DNA of 35,048 bases from Candidatus Altarchaeum sp. CG2_30_32_3053 (lineage in GTDB: Archaea; Altiarchaeota; Altiarchaeia; Altiarchaeales; Altiarchaeaceae), in contig MNZY01000241.1 in NCBI GenBank assembly GCA_001873845.1, forward strand, positions 1 through 35,048, given 5' to 3'. Shown here piece by piece: positions 1 to 10,954 of this stretch. The notes beneath the pieces are model-generated. The model was not told the DNA's origin, ran no database searches, and saw only the letters and a list, made by a program, of their open reading frames with translations. How positions within the stretch are numbered: position 1 is the stretch's first letter; every line of letters starts with the position of its first letter. The translations under genes were made by a program, and so were the position numbers.

Positions 1-6
1 TCCATT

Positions 7-234
7 ATGTCAACCAGTGAAAAAAATAAGGGCAAAGTCTATATAAAAAGTCCACAAAAAGTCCACGAAATGTTTAAAAGAGGAATTGTTGGAGAAATGA
101 ATATGTGTAAAAATAATAAAACAATACTTAAACTTGTGAGACCAAATTATGAAGAAATAGAAATATTAAAGTTGTTTGGAAATGAGCACATCGTTGATAA
201 ATCACATTTAAAATCAATGAATATCAATTACTAA
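7..234 (+). CDS. hypothetical small protein, possibly the tail of a decayed gene
   Basis: 75-aa ORF from the track; no family recognised; may extend beyond the window start. Confidence 0.3.
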   Translation: MSTSEKNKGKVYIKSPQKVHEMFKRGIVGEMNMCKNNKTILKLVRPNYEEIEILKLFGNEHIVDKSHLKSMNINY

Positions 235-321
235 AAAAGAATTTAAGAACCAACTAATTAAAAAGACTTGAGTAATTTTCGTTCATGTGGGAGACTTGGG
301 ATATATTTATTTATATGAAAT

Positions 322-340
322 TTAAATTTATATACACTCA
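322..340 (+). promoter_or_regulatory. putative TATA/BRE-like promoter of the thermosome gene
   Basis: AT-rich 'aaatttaaatttatatac' about 100 nt upstream of the ATG; visual pattern only. Confidence 0.3.
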
Positions 341-439
341 AACTAATTACTAAAACAAGAGTTTAATTTAATTAAAGTTTAATTCATTAGAAGAATAATA
401 AAGGATAATAAAAATAAAATACAATAAAAAATATATAAA

Positions 440-2116
440 ATGGCAGGACAGAATATAGGGCAACCGGTGCTTATATTGCCGGAAGGTGCTTTCAGAAGTA
501 CGGGAAAGGATGCTATGAAAGCAAATATAACAGCAGCAAAATTTGTAGGAGAAGTAGTAAGGACAACATTGGGACCTAAAGGAATGGATAAAATGCTGGT
601 TGATGATTTGGGGGACATAACCATAACGAATGATGGGGCAACTATCGTTGATAATATGAAGGTTGAACATCCAGCAGCAAAAATGATGGTTGAAATAGCA
701 AAGACACAAGATAAAGAAGTTGGAGATGGAACAACGACAGTTATTGTTTTGGCGTCGTCATTATTAGATCAGTCAGAGAAACTTCTTAACTCGGGAATTC
801 ATCCGACAGTAATAATCAGGGGCTATACAATGGCTGCATTACAGGCACAAAAGATACTGGAAAAAAATGCTATGAATGTCACACTTGCTGACAGAGATAT
901 TCTTGAAAAAATAGCGACAACTGCAATGACCGGAAAAGGGGCAGGGGCAGCAAAAACAGAAATAAGAAAACATTGTGTAACTGCTGTAACAAATGTTGCC
1001 GTAAAAGAAAACGGAAAAGTAAAAGTAAATCAGGACGATATTCGGCTGGTTAAGAAGATCGGAAAAAGCATGGCTGAGAGTGAATTGATTGAAGGAGTTG
1101 TTATTGAAAAAGAGACACTGAACATTGATATGCCAAAAATAATAAATGATGCAAAAATTGCATTGCTGGATGCTGCTCTTGAAGTAAAGAAAACAGAAAC
1201 CGATGCAAAAATCTCAATAAGGGATCCTTCACAGATGCAAAAATTTTTGGAACAGGAAGAAAATGCCTTAAAAAATATGGTTGATATTGTTAAAAAAAGC
1301 GGAGCAAAAGTCCTTTTCTGTCAGAAAGGCATTGATGATGTTGCACAGTATTATCTGGCAAAGAATAATATACTGGCTGTCAGAAGGGTTAAAAAGTCAG
1401 ATATGGAAAAACTATCAAAGGCAACAGATGCAAATATTGTCAGTTTAATAAAAGACATGTCATCAGATGATTTGGGATTTGCAGGAATAGTTGAACAGGT
1501 TAAAATTGCGGGAGATGAACTGGTTTTGGTTAAAAAATGCAAGAATCCAAAGGCGGTCTCATTGCTTTTAAGAGGCGGAACAGAACATGTTGTTGATGAA
1601 CTTGAGAGGGCTATAAAGGATGCGATAGGAGGGGTAGCAAGTGCTATTGAAATTGGAAGATATCTTGTAGGTGCAGGAGCAATTGAAATTGAATTATCCA
1701 TGGGGTTGGAGAATTATGCCAAAACAGTCGGGGGCAGGGAACAACTTGCAATATCTGCATTTGCAGAGGCATTGGAAATAGTTCCGAAAACGCTTGCAGA
1801 GAGCGCGGGACTTGATGCCATTGATACAATAGTTTCATTAAAAGAAAAACACGCAAAGGAAAAAGGCGGAATTAATTTTGGTGTTGATGTGATGAATAAA
1901 AAGGTAGATGATATGTATGAGCAGGGCGTTTTTGAACCGCTTAAAATAAAGACACAGGCAATAACCTCGGCAACAGAAGCAGTTGAGATGATTTTAAGGA
2001 TAGATGATGTTGTTGCATCGTCAAAGAAGCCAATGCCACCAATGCCTCCGGGAGGAGGATATGGCGGAGGAGGCATGGGCGGAATGGAGGGCATGGGTGG
2101 AATGGGAATGGAATAA
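440..2116 (+). CDS. thsA: thermosome subunit (group II chaperonin)
   Basis: [42 protein letters not shown] and [16 protein letters not shown]-terminus. Confidence 0.97.
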   Translation: MAGQNIGQPVLILPEGAFRSTGKDAMKANITAAKFVGEVVRTTLGPKGMDKMLVDDLGDITITNDGATIVDNMKVEHPAAKMMVEIAKTQDKEVGDGTTTVIVLASSLLDQSEKLLNSGIHPTVIIRGYTMAALQAQKILEKNAMNVTLADRDILEKIATTAMTGKGAGAAKTEIRKHCVTAVTNVAVKENGKVKVNQDDIRLVKKIGKSMAESELIEGVVIEKETLNIDMPKIINDAKIALLDAALEVKKTETDAKISIRDPSQMQKFLEQEENALKNMVDIVKKSGAKVLFCQKGIDDVAQYYLAKNNILAVRRVKKSDMEKLSKATDANIVSLIKDMSSDDLGFAGIVEQVKIAGDELVLVKKCKNPKAVSLLLRGGTEHVVDELERAIKDAIGGVASAIEIGRYLVGAGAIEIELSMGLENYAKTVGGREQLAISAFAEALEIVPKTLAESAGLDAIDTIVSLKEKHAKEKGGINFGVDVMNKKVDDMYEQGVFEPLKIKTQAITSATEAVEMILRIDDVVASSKKPMPPMPPGGGYGGGGMGGMEGMGGMGME

Positions 2117-2149
2117 GACCTTTCAAAAATCACTGACCCACAGACAAAA

Positions 2150-2200
2150 ATTTATATTTTATTTTTTTGTTTTATTTTTTTGTTTTATTTTTTGTTTTAA
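2150..2200 (+). terminator. putative poly-T terminator with triplicated T-tract
   Basis: Three consecutive copies of atttttttgtttt (2161-2173, 2174-2186, 2187-2198, last one T shorter) after the thermosome stop. Confidence 0.5.
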
Positions 2201-2217
2201 ATTTAAGACATTTTAAA

Positions 2218-3009
2218 ATGCGATATGATTCGCAGGTTTCACAGGATACTGAAAATTTTATAATAAAAATCAGGGATGTCAATGTAAGCGAAGAAGAAAT
2301 TTCAGTCATCCCTAAAGAGAAAGGGATTGAGGTTAAAATTTCAGATGAAAATTTACGATTTAATTCACCGAAAATAGATATGGAAAACATAATTTCTGAT
2401 TTGAAGGACAAAATTTTAACGGTAAAGGCAAATATATTAAAAGAGAAACAGGAAACACAGAAACCAAAGGAATTAACAGATAAAATAGGAATGTTCCAAA
2501 AAGAGATAAATGACAGAAATAAAGAGATTGAAAATTTAAAGAACAAATATGAGGCATGTTTAAGGCAGCTTGCAGATTTTGATAATGCGCGAAAAATATG
2601 GGACAACAAAGAGAAAGAAATTAAAAAGTACGGGGCAAAGGACTTTATGCTCAATTTACTTCCTTTACTTGATACCTATAATGCAGCTTTTGCCTCATAC
2701 AAAGACAAAAATTTAAGTGTGGAATCAATGGAGCTCTTTGAAGGAATGAAAAAAATTTACGAGCGGTTAATCTGTGTTTTGAAAGAGCAGGGATTGGGTG
2801 AAATTTCGTCTATGGGAAAAATTTTTGACCCTTATAAGCATGAGGTGCTTATGCAGGAAGAAACAGATAAATTTCCCGATGGCACAATAATTAAGGAATT
2901 TCAAAAAGGATACATTTATAAAGATATGCTGTTAAGGTCTTCAAAAGTGAAGGTTGCGAAGGCAAAAAGCAATGATAATGACAATAATAACAATAACAAA
3001 ATAAATTAA
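2218..3009 (+). CDS. grpE: GrpE nucleotide exchange factor with Hsp20-like N-terminal region
   Basis: Central/C-terminal GrpE pattern (coiled coil, NLLPLLDTYNAAF, GMKKIYERLICVLKEQGLGEI, GKIFDPYKHEVLMQEETDKFPDGTIIKEFQKGYIYKDMLLRSSKVKVAK). Start taken at the ATG at 2218; the track's 2167 start reads through the T-tract. Confidence 0.9.
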   Translation: MRYDSQVSQDTENFIIKIRDVNVSEEEISVIPKEKGIEVKISDENLRFNSPKIDMENIISDLKDKILTVKANILKEKQETQKPKELTDKIGMFQKEINDRNKEIENLKNKYEACLRQLADFDNARKIWDNKEKEIKKYGAKDFMLNLLPLLDTYNAAFASYKDKNLSVESMELFEGMKKIYERLICVLKEQGLGEISSMGKIFDPYKHEVLMQEETDKFPDGTIIKEFQKGYIYKDMLLRSSKVKVAKAKSNDNDNNNNNKIN

Positions 3010-3088
3010 TTAAATACAAAAATAACAGGACTAACAATAACAAAATAAATTAATTAAATACAAAAATAACAGGACTAACAATAACAAA
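2991..3088. repeat. 44-bp tandem repeat, 2.2 copies, spanning the grpE stop codon
   Basis: caataacaaaataaattaattaaatacaaaaataacaggactaa at 2991-3034 and 3035-3078, partial at 3079-3088. Confidence 0.95.
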
Positions 3089-3158
3089 TTTTTATATTAA
3101 AATAACAATATAACAATAATCTCAAAATAAAAATTTAAAAAAGTCAAAAAAATTAAAA

Positions 3159-5099
3159 ATGGGTGAAAAAATAATAGGAATTGATTTGGGAACGAGCAAT
3201 TCGGCAGCAGCAGTAATGGTTGGCGGAAAACCAACAATGATTCCAAGTGCGGAAGGAGTAAGTATGTATGGGAAGGCATTTCCGAGCTATGTTGCATTCA
3301 CAAAGGACGGACAATTGCTTGTCGGAGAGCCAGCAAAGAGGCAGGCACCAATGAATCCAGAAGGAACTGTTTATGGCACGAAACGTAAGATGGGAACCAG
3401 TCATAAATACAAAATTTACGGTAAGGAATATACGCCCCAGCAAATTTCAGCAAATATATTGCAAAAGATAAAAAAAGATGCGGAAAAATTTTTGGGTGAG
3501 CCAATACATAAAGCAGTGATTACTGTTCCGGCATATTTTGACGATAATCAGAGACAAGCAACAAAGGATGCAGGTGAAATTGCCGGATTAGAGGTTGTCA
3601 GAATTATTAACGAACCAACGGCTGCTTCCCTGGCTTACGGCTTAGACAAATCGCAAAAAGAAGCAAAAATTCTGGTTTTTGATTTGGGAGGAGGAACGCT
3701 TGATGTTACAATCATGGAATTCGGTGGAGGTGTTTTTGAAGTTAAAGGAACATCAGGAGATACGCAATTAGGTGGGGTAGATATGGATAGTGCAATTATT
3801 GATTACATTATTAATGATTTCAAAAGCAGAGAAGGTGTTGACTTAAGAAATGATAAGACAGCATTTATTCGTTTGAAAGAAGGTGCGGAAAAAGCAAAAA
3901 TAGAACTTTCAACAACCATTGAAACAGAGATAAATTTACCTTATATAACTGCAACACAAACGGGACCAAAGCATCTTATCACAAAAATAACGCGGGCAAA
4001 ACTTGAAGAATTAATAAATCCGATAGTTGAAAAATGCAGAAGACCTGTAGAAATTTCATTAGATAAAGCTAGTATAAAAAAAGAAGATATTGAAAAGGTC
4101 ATAATGGTCGGAGGACCTACAAGAATGCCTGTTGTCTATAAATTTATTGAAAATATTTTTGGAAAGAAAGCAGAAGGTGGAGTTGACCCAATGGAATGTG
4201 TTGCAATTGGAGCGGCAATCCAGGGTGCAGTATTATCTGGAGAACTCCATGATATTTTATTGCTGGATGTAACTCCTTTAACCTTATCAACCGAGACATT
4301 GGGCGGGATAGCAACACCATTAATTTCAGCAAATACGACAATTCCGACAAAAAAATCACAGATATTTACTACCGCAGCTGATTTCCAGACAGCTGTTACA
4401 ATTCATGTTGCCCAGGGTGAAAGACCTCTTGCCAAAGACAATACTTCATTAGGTATGTTTAACCTGACAGGACTTCCCCCTGCTCCAAGAGGGGTTCCGC
4501 AAATAGAGATTACTTATGATATTGATGCTAATGGAATATTAAATGTCAAAGCAAAGGATTTGGGGACAGGAAAAGAAGCGGGAATTACAATAAGCGCATC
4601 AACAAAATTAAGCAAGGAGCAGATTGAGCGTATGAAGAAAGATGCGGAGAGGTTTGCAGAAGAGGATAAAAAGAAAAAGGAAGAGCAGGAATTAAAAAAC
4701 GAGGCAGAATCACTAGTATACCAGTCAGAAAAGTTAATCAAAGATCTTGAAGGTAAAATCAGCGAAGAAAATAAGAATAAGATAAATGAGGCATCCAAGG
4801 AACTAAAAGAAGCAATAGGAAATAACGATATGAGTATGATGAAGACAAAATTTGAAAATTTAAAAAACATCTTGCAACAAGTAGGAACAGCGGTTTATCA
4901 GCAGGCATCCCAGCAACAGCAACAGCAACAATCACAGGCAGGGTCTGGTGGAGTAGGTGAAGGAGATCAGCAAAATCAGGAGAGCAGCAGCAGCCAGCAG
5001 GGTCAGGAAGATACAGGACAGAATACAGGAAAAGGTGAACAAAAAGAAGAGAAAAAAGACAGCAAGGTTTATGATGCGGATTATGAAGTGAATAAATAA
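3159..5099 (+). CDS. dnaK: molecular chaperone DnaK (Hsp70)
   Basis: [70 protein letters not shown]-rich C-terminus. Confidence 0.98.
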   Translation: MGEKIIGIDLGTSNSAAAVMVGGKPTMIPSAEGVSMYGKAFPSYVAFTKDGQLLVGEPAKRQAPMNPEGTVYGTKRKMGTSHKYKIYGKEYTPQQISANILQKIKKDAEKFLGEPIHKAVITVPAYFDDNQRQATKDAGEIAGLEVVRIINEPTAASLAYGLDKSQKEAKILVFDLGGGTLDVTIMEFGGGVFEVKGTSGDTQLGGVDMDSAIIDYIINDFKSREGVDLRNDKTAFIRLKEGAEKAKIELSTTIETEINLPYITATQTGPKHLITKITRAKLEELINPIVEKCRRPVEISLDKASIKKEDIEKVIMVGGPTRMPVVYKFIENIFGKKAEGGVDPMECVAIGAAIQGAVLSGELHDILLLDVTPLTLSTETLGGIATPLISANTTIPTKKSQIFTTAADFQTAVTIHVAQGERPLAKDNTSLGMFNLTGLPPAPRGVPQIEITYDIDANGILNVKAKDLGTGKEAGITISASTKLSKEQIERMKKDAERFAEEDKKKKEEQELKNEAESLVYQSEKLIKDLEGKISEENKNKINEASKELKEAIGNNDMSMMKTKFENLKNILQQVGTAVYQQASQQQQQQQSQAGSGGVGEGDQQNQESSSSQQGQEDTGQNTGKGEQKEEKKDSKVYDADYEVNK

Positions 5100-5270
5100 G
5101 AAATTTTGTTGTGATGTGGTTTGTCCGACGGAAATTTTAAATTTTTAAATTTTTTTATTTTTTGATTAAACAATAAAAAATAATGAGGAAATATGATAAC
5201 AACCACAATAATAACAGGATTATAGTGAATCTATCAACATTTTAATTATAATAATTTTAGTATCGGATTT

Positions 5271-5932
5271 GTGTTTGTTTTTTTAGGCAGGTCCGAACGA
5301 CATCAGGAGGTTATATTGACAGAAAAGTCTGCTTTTACTGCCAAAGCACTTAAGGATTTATACGATTCTGTAAAAGAAGAAGTAGGAAAAGGTTATTTTG
5401 GACATACTGTTGAAGTAAAAGGAAAGATTGAATGTGGCAAGCCCTTAACTTCGGAGTTGACTAAAGAAGAGTGTGTTTTTTATAAAACAGAAGTAGAAAG
5501 GAAATATGAAGAGACATACTCCGTAACCAATCCCTAAACCCGGAGGAGAAATTAATGACATAAAAAGGTAATGAAACAGTCAGCCAAAACACTTTATATA
5601 CTGCCTTTTTTATTGCGGATAAAACCGAAAAAACAAAAGTAAATCCCTTTTCATTTAATATTAATTTGCCTCAACAGGGAAGAAAAACTTTAGGTTATAC
5701 ATTAGAGTTTTAGGTGAGGCGTCTGATACATCCGGTGAACTAAAAATTGCCAAGCCAGTCGCAAAAAGCGGAAATTTCATCATTTCAACAAAGTCAAAAG
5801 AAGAACTAACAGAAGAAATCAGAAAAAAGATACAATATTTAAAATCGGAGCTGTAATTTGTTTTGTTTTGGGGCAATATTAATCATAATCATGTATGGTT
5901 TTTTACAAACTGAAATTTGCCAGACAGAATAA
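5271..5932 (+). pseudogene. decayed GIDE/MULAN-like membrane protein, several frameshifts
   Basis: Frame pieces VKGKIECGKPLTSELTKEECVFYKTEVERKYEE / FIADKTEKTKVNPFSFNINLP / FRVLGEASDTSGELKIAKPVAKSGNFIISTKSKEELTEEIRKK / KIGAVICFVLG + AILIIIMYGFLQTEICQTE; together they read as a GIDE domain plus TM helix split over three or more frames. Confidence 0.6.
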
Positions 5933-5973
5933 ATAAAATGACAGGAAACACATGAATATGACAACCCGCTATC

Positions 5974-6690
5974 CTAATGGCCTGCTTCTATTTGGCACTT
6001 AACAATTCCTTCATCAGCAATAACAATTCCTTCATCAATTATTTTAAACAATTTTTTTTGTCCTTCTCTGATAAATTTATGTTTTTTCATTATGGTAAAT
6101 CTGCCTGTGTCGTTTAAATTTTCCCGTCCAAGTTCAATGATTACCTTACACCAGTATTTTAAAATTTCCCCGCCGACAGGTGAAATTTCCTTTGTCTCAA
6201 TGTCAGTATAGACCTGATTTGTGATAATAATCGGAATGTTAAATTTTCTGCTTATTCTTAGCAAAATTTCAAGCTGTTTTCCGAGCAAAATCTGCCTTTC
6301 CTGTCTTTCATTTATATTGTTCGCTTCCTCAAGCCGATAGAGCATTGTGATTGAATCAACAATAACAAGCCCGATTTTTTCATTTATCATTTTTTCAACA
6401 CTGTCAATCGCTGTTTTTTGCTCCCTGTATGTTGTGGGTTCAATCAGAATTATGTTTTTTAAGACAGATGTTGTTTTTTCTTTGGATATTTGCTTTACTC
6501 TTTCAACCGAAAAACCACCTTCTGTATCAATAAATATTACTTTTTTTTCCCTTAATGCAACATTTACAGCAGCAATCATACATAAATTTGTCTTTCCCGA
6601 TGCAGGAGGTCCATAAATTTGTGTAAGTGTTTTTTCCAAAATTCCGCTGCCAAAAATTTCATTAAAAATTTTATCTGTGTTGAGCATCAT
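5974..6690 (-). CDS. radB: RadB, RecA/RadA-family recombinase paralog
   Basis: IYGPPASGKTNLCMIAA Walker A, VIFIDTEGGFSVERV, LVIVDSITMLYRLE Walker B, IIITNQVYTD; short RadA-like protein without the N-terminal HhH domain. Confidence 0.9.
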   Translation of the reverse strand: MMLNTDKIFNEIFGSGILEKTLTQIYGPPASGKTNLCMIAAVNVALREKKVIFIDTEGGFSVERVKQISKEKTTSVLKNIILIEPTTYREQKTAIDSVEKMINEKIGLVIVDSITMLYRLEEANNINERQERQILLGKQLEILLRISRKFNIPIIITNQVYTDIETKEISPVGGEILKYWCKVIIELGRENLNDTGRFTIMKKHKFIREGQKKLFKIIDEGIVIADEGIVKCQIEAGH

Positions 6691-6713
6691 CTTAAATATT
6701 AAGGGTATTTTTG

Positions 6714-7802
6714 TTATTTTAATCTTTTTTTTTCAGAGTGTTCAAGTTCGTTAATATTGTTTATTCTTTTATATGCAACAATTAATGCAGTATATCCGAA
6801 TAAAGAGACAAACCAGTAACTAATTATACGGTCAACTATAACCGCGGCAGCGGCATATTCAGAAGGAACGCCTAAAAGAGTGTAAAGTCCGGTGCTGCTA
6901 ACCTCCCATATTCCTATTCCCCCAGGCAAGGTCGGAATGTATGAAATTATAAGTACAACAACAAGCACGGTAACAAAAACAACAATGTCAATGTTATAGC
7001 CAATTGCAATAAATATAGTATATAATCGTAAGAATGAAAAAAACCAGATGATGAAAGAAATTATAGTTCCAAGTCCGAAAATTTTTATATTTAACCCGTA
7101 TTTTGCTCCGTCATGAAACTCTGAAACAATATCGTCAATTTTGTTTTTTGTCTCAGACATTCTTTTTTTCAGAAACGAAAATTTTGAAAATAATTTTATA
7201 AAGAATGTTACGATTTTTAAAGCACGTTTTCTGTCAACAATGGACAAAAAAGAGACCAAAGACAATATTCCGACAACTATTGCCGCAATTATGAGAAGCA
7301 GTGCAACGTATAAAGAAATTTCATCCGCAAGAACAAAATATAGGGATATGAAGATTAACAGCAGCACAGGCAAAATTTCAAGATTTAAATTTATAATTGC
7401 ACTTCCGAATGACTTTGCCACCGGAAAATTATCTAATTTTGAAAGAATGTATGCTCTTATCGGCTCGCTGACAACACTTCCGGCAGGAACAATATTTCCG
7501 GAAAACAGTCCGACAGATGTTGCCAAAAACAAACTCGTGAAGGAAATTTCCTTATTTTTTATTTTATCGTAAAGCACGATTGCCCACCTCAATGTGTGGA
7601 GAAATATTATAAAGACCTGCAGGCCAATCAGCAGGAGCAAAATCCGGACATCTAACTTTGACATAGCACTCCAGACCTTGTCAATTCCAATCAGGAAAAG
7701 TAAGAGAATCAGGATAATAATGCCTATTATGAAAAGTACAGTGGTTCTTTTATTTATGTGTAATGGTTCGGATATTTTTGGTATGTTTGTCTCTGCATGC
7801 AT
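6714..7802 (-). CDS. lysylphosphatidylglycerol synthase TM region/UPF0104 family membrane protein
   Basis: Multiple TM segments; RWAIVLYDK, PAGSVVSEPIRAYILSK, SYIPTLPGGIGIWE motifs. Confidence 0.8.
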   Translation of the reverse strand: MHAETNIPKISEPLHINKRTTVLFIIGIIILILLLFLIGIDKVWSAMSKLDVRILLLLIGLQVFIIFLHTLRWAIVLYDKIKNKEISFTSLFLATSVGLFSGNIVPAGSVVSEPIRAYILSKLDNFPVAKSFGSAIINLNLEILPVLLLIFISLYFVLADEISLYVALLLIIAAIVVGILSLVSFLSIVDRKRALKIVTFFIKLFSKFSFLKKRMSETKNKIDDIVSEFHDGAKYGLNIKIFGLGTIISFIIWFFSFLRLYTIFIAIGYNIDIVVFVTVLVVVLIISYIPTLPGGIGIWEVSSTGLYTLLGVPSEYAAAAVIVDRIISYWFVSLFGYTALIVAYKRINNINELEHSEKKRLK

Positions 7803-7829
7803 TTTTGGACTTCGTGAAATTAACTATAA

Positions 7830-7900
7830 ATTGATCATAAATTGATCATAAATTATTGGAGAAAATTATAACTCAAATTATAACTCAAATTATAATTCAA
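7830..7900. repeat. adjacent short tandem repeats
   Basis: attgatcataa x2 (7830-7851) and attataactcaa x3 (7865-7900). Confidence 0.85.
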
Positions 7901-8115
7901 AATTTTACAAAATTTTAAAACAAAATTCAGAAATTTATAGTGAATTTTTCAACTTTTAATTATTTATTTTGAACATCAATATTGCATATTATGATTTGAA
8001 TAATAAATATGGATAAAAACAATATTCTCAGAAGAAGGGATAGAGGGAAGGTATTAAAACAAAATTAAAAAGAGATTAAGAAAAAAGAGTAATAGGATAT
8101 AGAAAGTATGGTCCG

Positions 8116-8745
8116 TTATAAAATTTCCTCAATCTCTATATTTGTCATAAATCCATATTTTTTCTCATTTATTATCAATGTTGGAAATTCTTCTATATTG
8201 TAAATTTTTTTAAATGCATCTATAGTTGACAGATCCAAATCAGCGTCAAATGAAAATACCATCAAGTCATTCACATATTTTCTCTTTAAGTCGGTAAGAA
8301 TCATCCCCTGATCGTTACATTTATTACATTTTGAATTGTAAAAATAGAGAATTATTGAATAATCAAAGCTGCACCTTTCCTTTAATTTTCTTGTAAAAAT
8401 ATAATGTTGCGTTTGCATCAAAGTATATTCCTTCTTTAGATTTTTATAAGTTGGTATGTCAATTTTCTTTGATTCTTCAAATTTTTCTACTTTTATTCCT
8501 GTGGCATAGCTGTCGTTTGCTAATTTTTCAACTATTCTTGAAGATAAATTGCATGTCTCATTTCTTATATTCAAATCATAAAGAATTTCGTTAAGATTTG
8601 CACTTTTTATCATCATATCTATTTCTTTAAACTCTTCTTTTAGAACTTCCGATTGCTGAACATTTATTTCTATACCTAAAAACACCCCGAATAAAAACAC
8701 AATTGTTGTTAGTATAGCAGCAAATATGTATAAATTTTTGTTCAT
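8116..8745 (-). CDS. membrane-anchored thioredoxin-fold protein
   Basis: N-terminal TM; ILYFYNSKCNKCNDQG (CxxC), FSFDADLDLS, IEEFPTLIIN (cis-Pro motif). Confidence 0.7.
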   Translation of the reverse strand: MNKNLYIFAAILTTIVFLFGVFLGIEINVQQSEVLKEEFKEIDMMIKSANLNEILYDLNIRNETCNLSSRIVEKLANDSYATGIKVEKFEESKKIDIPTYKNLKKEYTLMQTQHYIFTRKLKERCSFDYSIILYFYNSKCNKCNDQGMILTDLKRKYVNDLMVFSFDADLDLSTIDAFKKIYNIEEFPTLIINEKKYGFMTNIEIEEIL

Positions 8746-8769
8746 TTTATCACATTATTTATTATCTTT

Positions 8770-10026
8770 TTACCATCCTTTTTTCATACTAATTTTTCTA
8801 TAGATTATGTAAAATATGCTCGCCATAAAAAATGTTGAATATATTAAAAAGTAAAAGAGTAAAAAATATACTGCGGATTTTAATTTTTCTTTATTTGTTG
8901 TTTTTTTATTATCTATTTCTCCTGAAAATTTAAAACTTAAAAAGATTACTATAATTGAAATAAGGAAAAATACAAGCAGAAAACCTGACATAAAACCAAA
9001 TTCAAAATTTATTGAAAAGTCAATTGTTGCTATTCCAAGTATTAGTTTTTTTACAAAATTTAATATCGGCTGGATGAAGGTAAAAAACAGAAAGGTAAAT
9101 AAAAAGAACAACGCTGCAAAACTCATTACAAAATTCATCGGTATTATAAAGAACCCCAAATTCGGAGAACACCTGCTAAATATCAGGTCTCTATGATTTC
9201 CAAAAATATTTTCTATATATCCTCCATACCACCTTAATCTTTGCCTATATAAATTAAAAATTTTTTCAGGTGTCGTGGTGTAAGTTATGGCATTTACCGA
9301 ATTTTCAATTTTTAAGCCAGTTTTCTGTATTTTCATAGCAATTTCCATGTCTTCAACAAGATTTTTTTCATCAAAAGAAAATTCATTAAAAATTTTCCTT
9401 CTATAGATGCTTCCAGGTCCCGGAGTTACATATACTGCATTCATAAAAGAAAGAATTTTTCTTATATATATTGAAAATAAATACTCAATATATTGTATTT
9501 TCTGGATAATATTTTTTGTTTCTTTAACCTTCATAGACGGAGTAACTGCAACAACATTTCTATCATTAAATTTTTCAATAACATTTTTCAAAAAATTTTT
9601 TTCAAATTCAGAATCAGCATCCAAGCAGCAAACAAAGTCATCATCTGCCTGGCTTATGGCAATATTTAAGGAGTTTGCTTTTCCTGCATTTTTTTCTTTT
9701 TTTATTAATTTAAAATTTTCAAATTTTTCATACCCTTCGCAAATTTTTACCGTGTTATCCTTTGAGCAATCATCAACAACAATTATGTGCAATTTTTCTT
9801 TCGGGTAATCAAGATTTAAACACGACTCAACAGCATTCTTTATGTTCTTTTCTTCATTGTATGTAGGAATAATTATAGCAACTGTCGGAAAATCAATTAT
9901 TTTTGAAGATTTGGAAATTTCCTCTGTTATATTTTCAAATTTTTCAATAACAATAAGCAAAAATAATATTGCTATATATAAAGATAAAAAGTAAAGGACA
10001 AATGTTGTTGTGATTATAATATCCAT
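8770..10026 (-). CDS. membrane family 2 glycosyltransferase
   Basis: IIIPTYNEEKNIKNAV, VVDDCSKDNTV, CCLDADSEF, VEDMEIAMKI, RQRLRWYGG (QxxRW), C-terminal TM segments. Confidence 0.9.
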   Translation of the reverse strand: MDIIITTTFVLYFLSLYIAILFLLIVIEKFENITEEISKSSKIIDFPTVAIIIPTYNEEKNIKNAVESCLNLDYPKEKLHIIVVDDCSKDNTVKICEGYEKFENFKLIKKEKNAGKANSLNIAISQADDDFVCCLDADSEFEKNFLKNVIEKFNDRNVVAVTPSMKVKETKNIIQKIQYIEYLFSIYIRKILSFMNAVYVTPGPGSIYRRKIFNEFSFDEKNLVEDMEIAMKIQKTGLKIENSVNAITYTTTPEKIFNLYRQRLRWYGGYIENIFGNHRDLIFSRCSPNLGFFIIPMNFVMSFAALFFLFTFLFFTFIQPILNFVKKLILGIATIDFSINFEFGFMSGFLLVFFLISIIVIFLSFKFSGEIDNKKTTNKEKLKSAVYFLLFYFLIYSTFFMASIFYIIYRKISMKKGW

Positions 10027-10191
10027 TCTTTATAATTTTACCAATTAACTTATTAATTTGTTCTTGTTTACTAAAAATAGCATAACATACTGTTTTTTCT
10101 TAAAATTGTAATTACACTTAAATTTATCAATATCCAAAACCAAATTTTAATACCTCTATTTTAAAATTATTTTAAAAACCCGAATACAAAA

Positions 10192-10833
10192 ATGAAAATT
10201 TATCCGATAATCTCTCCATCGGCCGATTCAAACACATACCTTTTAGAGGATGAGGAAGATGAAAAAATCTGCATAATTGACCCCGGCTACACACAGGAAC
10301 ATCTGGAAAGAATAATTTCAGTCCTTGAAAATGAAACTGGAAAATTTGGAAAATTTCCGGATTTTATAATAAATACACACTGTCATTACGACCATATAGC
10401 AAATGATGAATATTTTGCAGACAGGGGAATAAAAATTTTTCTTAATGAAATTGACGGAAAGGCGATTTTAGAGCAAAACGATGAAAAAATTTTAGCCTGT
10501 TTTTTTGAAATGAAGGTACCGAAAATAAGCAACATTGAATTTGCGGATAACGATGAGCTCATAAATTTAGGCAAGACAAAACTTAAAATTTTGCACACGC
10601 CTGGACACACATCCGGTTCAATCTCCGTTTATGAAGAAAAAACAAAGTCATTATTTTCAGGAGACCTCGTATTTTCAGAGGGTGTAGGAAGAATGGACCT
10701 GCCGGGCGGAAATTTTGAGGACTTAAAGCATTCAATAGATAAAATTCTGGACTTAAATTTTAAGACATTTTATCCAGGACACGGAAAAACAGGAACTTAT
10801 GGAAATGTGAAGAGGATACGAAAATTTATATAA
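10192..10833 (+). CDS. metallo-beta-lactamase fold hydrolase (glyoxalase II-like)
   Basis: NTHCHYDHI, HTPGHTSGSI, FSGDLVF, YPGHGKTG. Confidence 0.9.
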   Translation: MKIYPIISPSADSNTYLLEDEEDEKICIIDPGYTQEHLERIISVLENETGKFGKFPDFIINTHCHYDHIANDEYFADRGIKIFLNEIDGKAILEQNDEKILACFFEMKVPKISNIEFADNDELINLGKTKLKILHTPGHTSGSISVYEEKTKSLFSGDLVFSEGVGRMDLPGGNFEDLKHSIDKILDLNFKTFYPGHGKTGTYGNVKRIRKFI

Positions 10834-10954
10834 GCAAGCAAAGAAAACTGACCAATTTATTTGTTGGATGAGTTTGTCAAATAACATATTTTATATGATA
10901 CTAATTCATATATCTAATATGGTTGAATTATTATTATGTGAGTAATGTAAAATT

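Noticed and set aside
368-2133. Several antisense ORFs over the thermosome gene (368-709, 1351-1701, 1714-2133 minus)
   Set aside because: They are the complement of a strongly supported coding sequence and show low-complexity Ser/Pro/Ile composition with no family features.
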